Shown here: in pieces, positions 5,043 through 8,621 of the stretch | How the letters are laid out: every line of letters starts with the position of its first letter | Position numbering within the stretch: position 1 is the stretch's first letter | DNA from: an uncultured Eubacteriales bacterium | Lineage (GTDB): Bacteria > Bacillota > Clostridia > Oscillospirales > Acutalibacteraceae | Reading direction: 5' to 3' | Assembly (NCBI GenBank): GCA_900320925.1 | Contig: ONUD01000169.1 | Coordinates: forward strand, 1-8,621 | Length of the DNA: 8,621 bases | Notes under the pieces: generated by a model | Told to the model about the DNA's origin: nothing | The model's database searches: none | What the model saw: only the letters and a program-made list of their open reading frames with translations | Made by a program: the position numbers and the translations under genes

Positions 5043-7190
5043 ATGGAATATGCCAAGCTGCTTTCCGCCGAGTTCCAAATCAAGGAAGTGTATGCACAAA
5101 ATCTGATCGACCTGCTGGACGAGGGCAATACGATTCCGTTCATTGCCCGCTACCGAAAAGAACAGCACGGTACACTCGATGATCAGACCATTCGGGAAAT
5201 CAGTGAACGCCTTGCCTATCTCAGAGGACTGGACAAACGTCGGCAAGAAATTTTTGATTTGATTGCCGGTCTGGACAAGATGGACGAGCATATCGAAAAG
5301 GCACTGAACAGTGCGAAAACACTGGCAGAGTTGGAGGATATTTACCGTCCCTACCGCCCCAAAAGAAAAACCCGTGCTTCCGTTGCCAAAGAAAAGGGGC
5401 TGGAACCGCTGGCAGAGAAAATTTTTTCACAGGAGTCTATCCATCCTGCCGAGGAAGCCAAAGCCTATGTTGACCCCGAAAAAGGAGTGGACAGTGCGGA
5501 AGATGCCATGCAGGGAGCAATGGACATCATTGCCGAAAACATCTCCGACAATGCCGAAATCCGAAAACGACTGAAAAATATTATCCGCCTCAATGCATTC
5601 CTTGTGTCAAAGGCGGCTGACCCTGAAAAGGACAGTGTGTATACTGCCTATTATGATTACAGGGAGCCTGTCAAGAGTGCCGCAGGACACAGAGTCCTTG
5701 CCATGGACAGGGGCGAAAAAGAGGGCTTCCTAAAAGTAACCATCGACATTGAAAGCAACAAGTGCCTGACCATCATGGAACGGCTCATGGTCAAGCGTCA
5801 GAATGAATGTGGGGAATTGGTAAAAACAGCGTGTGAAGATGCCTACAGCCGCCTGATTTTCCCGTCCGTGGAGCGTGAGATTCGTTCGGAACTGACAGAA
5901 GCCGCCGATGAACAGGCGATCAAGCTGTTTGCCATGAATCTCCGTCAGCTGCTCATGCAGCCGCCTGTCAAAGGTCATGCCGCAATCGGTCTTGACCCCG
6001 GCTACCGAACCGGCTGCAAATTAGCAGTCGTGGACGAAACCGGCAGGGTACTCGATACCGCCGTCATCTATCCGACTCACAGTCAGGCACAAATCCAAAA
6101 ATCCAAACAAACTTTGAAAAATATGATACACCAATACCATGTCGGTATCATTGCCATCGGCAACGGCACTGCCTCCAAAGAAACCGAAATGTTTACAGCA
6201 GAATGTATCGGCGAAATCGAGGACAAAGTTTCTTACATGGTCGTCAGCGAAGCAGGTGCTTCTGTTTATTCGGCTTCCAAGCTGGCTGCAGCAGAAATGC
6301 CTGACCTTGATTTGACCCTGCGGAGTGCAGTGTCCATTGCCAGAAGGTTGCAGGATCCTCTGGCAGAGCTGGTCAAAATCGAACCCAAAGCCATCGGTGT
6401 CGGACAGTACCAGCATGATATGCCGCAAAAGCGTTTGAGTGAAGCATTGGACGGTGTCGTGGAGGACTGCGTGAACAGTGTGGGAGCAGATCTGAATACG
6501 GCTTCCCCTGCCCTGCTGTCAAGGGTGTCGGGCATCAATGCCGCTGTTTCCAAAAACATCGTTGCCTACCGTGAAGAAAACGGTGCTTTCGCCACCCGTG
6601 CAGAGCTGAAAAAAGTGCCGAAACTCGGCCCCAAAGCCTTTGAGCAGTGTGCAGGATTTCTGAGAGTATCCGAAAGCAAAAATCCCCTTGACAATACGGC
6701 TGTCCATCCTGAATCCTATGCCGCTGCCAAACAGCTTCTGGAATTGTGCGGCTGCACCTTGTCAGACGTGGCAAAAGGAACTGTCCATGAACTCCCCCAA
6801 AGGGTGCAAAGTATCGGACTGGAAACCATCAGCCAAAAAACAGGATTGGGTGTTCCGACCTTGCAGGATATTCTCAAGGAACTTATGAAGCCCGGACGTG
6901 ACCCCAGAGAAGAACTGCCGCCGCCGCTTTTGCGTACCGATGTGCTGGATATCAAGGATTTGAAAGTCGGCATGGAGCTGAAAGGTACCGTCAGAAATGT
7001 CATTGACTTTGGTGCATTCATTGACATCGGTGTCCATCAGGACGGTTTGGTGCATATCTCCCAGATTAGCGACAAACGTATCCGTCACCCCTCTGATGTA
7101 CTCAAAGTCGGGGAGATTGTCGATGTACGCATTTTAAGCGTTGACACACAAAAAGGCAGAATTTCTCTTACCATGAAAAAGGAATCTTGA
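5043..7190 (+). CDS. tex: Tex-family S1 RNA-binding transcription accessory protein
   Basis: The predicted protein has 715 residues, the usual length for Tex. ATG 5043 is chosen over the in-frame GTG at 5025 because AGGAGG (5030-5035) lies 7 nt before it. The N-terminal Tex helical region carries IPFIARYRKEQHG (31-43) and the LEDIYRPYRPKRKTRA stretch near 100-115. A YqgF/RuvC-like domain begins at IGLDPGYRTG (315-324). Tandem helix-hairpin-helix segments span about 469-545. A C-terminal S1 domain covers about 640-715 (GTVRNVIDFGAFIDIG, then DGLVHISQIS). Tex is a conserved cytoplasmic nucleic-acid-binding protein associated with RNA polymerase and transcription; in several pathogens it affects toxin or virulence gene expression. 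The HAD phosphatase gene starts 2 nt after its stop. No promoter is evident between the tRNA terminator and the start codon. Confidence 0.97.
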   Translation: MEYAKLLSAEFQIKEVYAQNLIDLLDEGNTIPFIARYRKEQHGTLDDQTIREISERLAYLRGLDKRRQEIFDLIAGLDKMDEHIEKALNSAKTLAELEDIYRPYRPKRKTRASVAKEKGLEPLAEKIFSQESIHPAEEAKAYVDPEKGVDSAEDAMQGAMDIIAENISDNAEIRKRLKNIIRLNAFLVSKAADPEKDSVYTAYYDYREPVKSAAGHRVLAMDRGEKEGFLKVTIDIESNKCLTIMERLMVKRQNECGELVKTACEDAYSRLIFPSVEREIRSELTEAADEQAIKLFAMNLRQLLMQPPVKGHAAIGLDPGYRTGCKLAVVDETGRVLDTAVIYPTHSQAQIQKSKQTLKNMIHQYHVGIIAIGNGTASKETEMFTAECIGEIEDKVSYMVVSEAGASVYSASKLAAAEMPDLDLTLRSAVSIARRLQDPLAELVKIEPKAIGVGQYQHDMPQKRLSEALDGVVEDCVNSVGADLNTASPALLSRVSGINAAVSKNIVAYREENGAFATRAELKKVPKLGPKAFEQCAGFLRVSESKNPLDNTAVHPESYAAAKQLLELCGCTLSDVAKGTVHELPQRVQSIGLETISQKTGLGVPTLQDILKELMKPGRDPREELPPPLLRTDVLDIKDLKVGMELKGTVRNVIDFGAFIDIGVHQDGLVHISQISDKRIRHPSDVLKVGEIVDVRILSVDTQKGRISLTMKKES

Positions 7191-7192
7191 AC

Positions 7193-7849
7193 ATGAAACG
7201 ATATAAAACCGCACTCTTTGACCTTGACGGCACCCTGAGCGAATCGGGGGAAGGCATACTGGACTGCGTCAGAATGATTTTTGCGGAAATGCAAAGACCC
7301 CTCCCCGATAACAGAACACTGGCAGCCTTTATCGGCCCTCCCATCACCGACAGTCTGCAACGCTGTGGATTTTCTGCGGAAGATGCCCAAACAGGACTGC
7401 AAATCTATAAAAAACACTTTGTACAGACGGGAATTTACAAAAATCGGGTCTATGACGGCATGACAGAAGTGTTGCAAGCACTGAAAGAACAGGGTATCCT
7501 GTTAGCCGTTGCCACCACAAAATACCAGCCCTTTGCCGAAAAAATTATCAAAATGCTCCGACTGGACAGCTATTTTGATTTTGTGGGCGGCTCTGACGGC
7601 ACGCCTGACCGCCATACCAAAATACAGGTGATCCATTATGTATTGGAACAACTGGAAGCAAGACCTGCCGTCATGATAGGCGATACCAAATTTGATGCCG
7701 ATGGGGCGGCAAAAGCACATCTTGATTTTATCGGCTGTCTTTACGGCTACGGTACACGGGAAGAAATGGAAGTGTTTTGCCCTGATGCCGTTTTTGTCAG
7801 CCGTCCTACAGACATCCTATCTGCTATACTGGGAGGTAGAAAACAGTGA
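7193..7849 (+). CDS. HAD-family hydrolase, phosphoglycolate phosphatase-like
   Basis: The predicted protein has 218 residues. ATG 7193 is preferred because AAGGA ends 9 nt upstream; the in-frame TTG at 7187 would be only 3 nt from it. HAD motif I is FDLDGTLS with nucleophile Asp10 and Asp12. Motif II lies in LAVATTK (Thr108/Thr109), motif III is probably Lys143, and motif IV is GDTKFD (163-168). The helical cap sits between motifs I and II, as in the Gph/PpaX/YjjG-type subgroup. Such enzymes dephosphorylate small phosphometabolites (phosphoglycolate, pyrophosphate or nucleotides); the sequence does not fix the substrate. The start lies 2 nt after the tex stop, so the two are probably one operon. 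Its stop codon TGA overlaps a GTG (GTGA, 7846-7849) that could start the next small ORF. Confidence 0.9.
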   Translation: MKRYKTALFDLDGTLSESGEGILDCVRMIFAEMQRPLPDNRTLAAFIGPPITDSLQRCGFSAEDAQTGLQIYKKHFVQTGIYKNRVYDGMTEVLQALKEQGILLAVATTKYQPFAEKIIKMLRLDSYFDFVGGSDGTPDRHTKIQVIHYVLEQLEARPAVMIGDTKFDADGAAKAHLDFIGCLYGYGTREEMEVFCPDAVFVSRPTDILSAILGGRKQ

Positions 7850-8021
7850 AAAAATTGGCATGGCTCTTGCCTTGATGGAAAAACTCCAGACAGACGGCTT
7901 GATACAAAATTATCTCTACTCCGAACAAAATGACCAAATTTCTTTTACCTATTCCAACGGGGTACTTGGCGGCATTTCGTTCCACGATTTTGCCAATACA
8001 GACGGTTTGCCGATGAATTAA
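7846..8021 (+). pseudogene. Small unrecognised ORF, apparently frameshifted at an A6 run
   Basis: GGGAGG (7831-7836) lies 9 nt before GTG 7846, which overlaps the phosphatase stop as GTGA. That frame ends after nine codons (VKKLAWLLP). In the -1 frame an open stretch continues to TAA at 8019-8021 and includes MALALMEKLQTDGLIQNYLY. Adding one A to the six-A run (7849-7854) would join them into a 57-residue protein beginning VKKIGMALALMEK. Three readings fit: loss of one A (a broken gene or sequencing error), a programmed slip at AAAAAAT, or an independent 53-residue ORF from ATG 7860, which lacks a nearby ribosome binding site. I do not recognise the family. It ends 2 nt before the strong terminator, so it looks like the last member of the tex operon. 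Confidence 0.5.
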
Positions 8022-8023
8022 GC

Positions 8024-8053
8024 AACAGCCTTTACAGGCTGTTCTTTTTTTTT
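8024..8053 (+). terminator. Intrinsic terminator of the tex operon
   Basis: AACAGCC (8024-8030) and GGCTGTT (8037-8043) form a perfect 7-bp stem with a 6-nt loop, followed by C and nine T residues (8045-8053). It sits directly after the small ORF stop and is the most classical terminator in the window. Confidence 0.92.
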
Positions 8054-8058
8054 CCACC

Positions 8059-8083
8059 ATTCTACCTTTTGAGGTAGAATTTT
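8059..8083 (+). terminator. Second, weaker terminator-like hairpin
   Basis: ATTCTACC (8059-8066) and GGTAGAAT (8073-8080) form an 8-bp stem with a 6-nt loop, followed by TTT. The T-run is short, so termination would be weak. It could be a backup to the terminator 6 nt upstream or a regulatory structure at the start of the holin leader. Confidence 0.45.
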
Positions 8084-8100
8084 CAGGGTTTTGCGTGTAT

Positions 8101-8123
8101 ATATGGAAAGAACTTTTCCATAT
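8101..8123. promoter_or_regulatory. 9-bp inverted repeat in front of the holin gene
   Basis: ATATGGAAA (8101-8109) and TTTCCATAT (8115-8123) are perfect inverted copies with a 5-nt spacer. The element ends 9 nt before the holin ribosome binding site (AGGAG, 8133-8137). As DNA it could be an operator; as RNA it is a hairpin without a following T-run. I see no convincing -35/-10 pair in 8084-8130. Confidence 0.45.
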
Positions 8124-8144
8124 CTCTCAGAAAGGAGTATCTAC

Positions 8145-8594
8145 ATGAATGACAAAACTCTGAAAGCAGCTTTTTCCACGATGTTCACGGTGCTGGTCTG
8201 TGACCTGCATATGGTGGCGGCACCGCTTACGGTACTGCTTGCCGTCATGGTGGCGGACTATCTCACCGGTATTTTTGCTGCTTGGGAAACTGCTGCACTC
8301 TCCAGCCGCAAAGGGCTGCACGGTATCATCAAAAAAATCGGCTATCTCTTTGCCATTGCCGCTGCAATGGGTGTGGACTGGCTTATTGGTGCCGGCATGG
8401 CTCAGGTGGGAATCCATCTCGATTACACCGTCTTTTTTGGTGTCTTGGTCACGATATGGCTCATTATCAACGAGCTGATCTCTATCCTCGAAAATCTCGT
8501 CAAAATTGGTGTCCCACTGCCAAAATTCCTCATGGCAACCGTCAGGAAACTGAAAGTTGCCGTGGAGCAAAAGGGAGGGGATTGCCATGACTGA
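8145..8594 (+). CDS. Phage/toxin-secretion type holin (Phage_holin_4_1, TcdE-like)
   Basis: The predicted protein has 149 residues. ATG 8145 follows AGGAG (8133-8137) by 7 nt; the in-frame upstream ATG codons would translate the inverted repeat and lack such a site. Three hydrophobic segments (about 25-47, 64-85, 94-117) are joined by a short basic stretch (SSRKGLHGIIKK, 53-64) and followed by a charged C-terminus. VADYLTGIFAAW, the SSRKGLHGIIKKI segment, and ELISILENL with GVPLPK are the conserved marks of this holin family, which includes TcdE of Clostridioides difficile. Holins form inner-membrane lesions that let a lysin reach the wall; some members release toxins or other proteins instead. 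The stop overlaps the start of the next gene by 8 nt, the usual holin-lysin arrangement. It is preceded by terminators, so it starts a new transcription unit. Confidence 0.9.
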   Translation: MNDKTLKAAFSTMFTVLVCDLHMVAAPLTVLLAVMVADYLTGIFAAWETAALSSRKGLHGIIKKIGYLFAIAAAMGVDWLIGAGMAQVGIHLDYTVFFGVLVTIWLIINELISILENLVKIGVPLPKFLMATVRKLKVAVEQKGGDCHD

Positions 8595-8621
8595 CAGAAA
8601 CACTTTTTTGCAGCAGGCAAA
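8587..8621 (+). CDS. Start of a gene cut by the window edge, probably the lysin partner
   Basis: ATG 8587 has a GGGAGGGG-type site just upstream and overlaps the holin stop by 8 nt. Only 11 codons (MTDRNTFLQQA) are visible, too few to identify a family. In holin cassettes of this type the next gene is usually a cell-wall amidase or muramidase, so a lysin is the likely identity by position only. Confidence 0.6.
   Translation, partial: MTDRNTFLQQA

Noticed and set aside
8127..8603. 158-codon minus-strand frame over the holin gene
   Set aside because: Histidine/aspartate-rich shadow of the hydrophobic holin frame, without its own start signals.

Overview
The window looks like chromosomal DNA from a Gram-positive Clostridia-type Firmicute, most likely close to Ruminococcus/Oscillospiraceae. 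The reasons are AGGAGG-type ribosome binding sites with 6-9 nt spacers, a TTG start behind a perfect Shine-Dalgarno, sigma-A-like promoters, intrinsic terminators, a ydbS/ydbT pair, a Gram-positive lipoprotein with an acidic Ser/Glu-Pro linker and a wall-binding domain, and a TcdE-like holin. The species assignment is inference from style, not a search result.

Layout. (1) Positions 110-2672, minus strand: a two-gene operon. It is transcribed from a good promoter (about 2712-2741) and encodes a DUF815-type AAA+ ATPase, then 16 nt later a lipoprotein that joins a periplasmic-binding-protein domain to a peptidoglycan-binding domain through a 13-residue tandem-repeat linker. (2) Positions 2673-2817: a divergent promoter region with a small inverted repeat. 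(3) Positions 2818-4696, plus strand: two overlapping membrane-protein genes with bacterial PH domains (YdbS-like, one PH domain; YdbT-like, three). (4) Positions 4715-5024: a strong promoter driving two nearly identical valine tRNAs with anticodons GAC and CAC, separated by a terminator-like hairpin and closed by a clear terminator. (5) Positions 5043-8021: tex, then an HAD phosphatase 2 nt later, then a small unrecognised ORF that appears frameshifted, ending at a strong terminator. (6) Positions 8059-8621: two hairpins, a phage-type holin gene, and the first 11 codons of an overlapping gene, probably the partner lysin.

How the genes fit together. The left half is envelope-centred: a cell-surface binding protein with its ATPase partner diverges from a PH-domain membrane complex of the type linked to antimicrobial resistance in Bacillus. 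The middle is translation and transcription housekeeping (tRNA-Val, Tex). The right end starts a lysis-type cassette whose wider context (prophage or domesticated) lies outside the window. Nothing here is a clear new multi-gene system. The best second looks are the binding-protein/wall-anchor fusion next to a DUF815 ATPase, the tRNA-Val pair differing at wobble position 34, and the frameshifted small ORF after the phosphatase.
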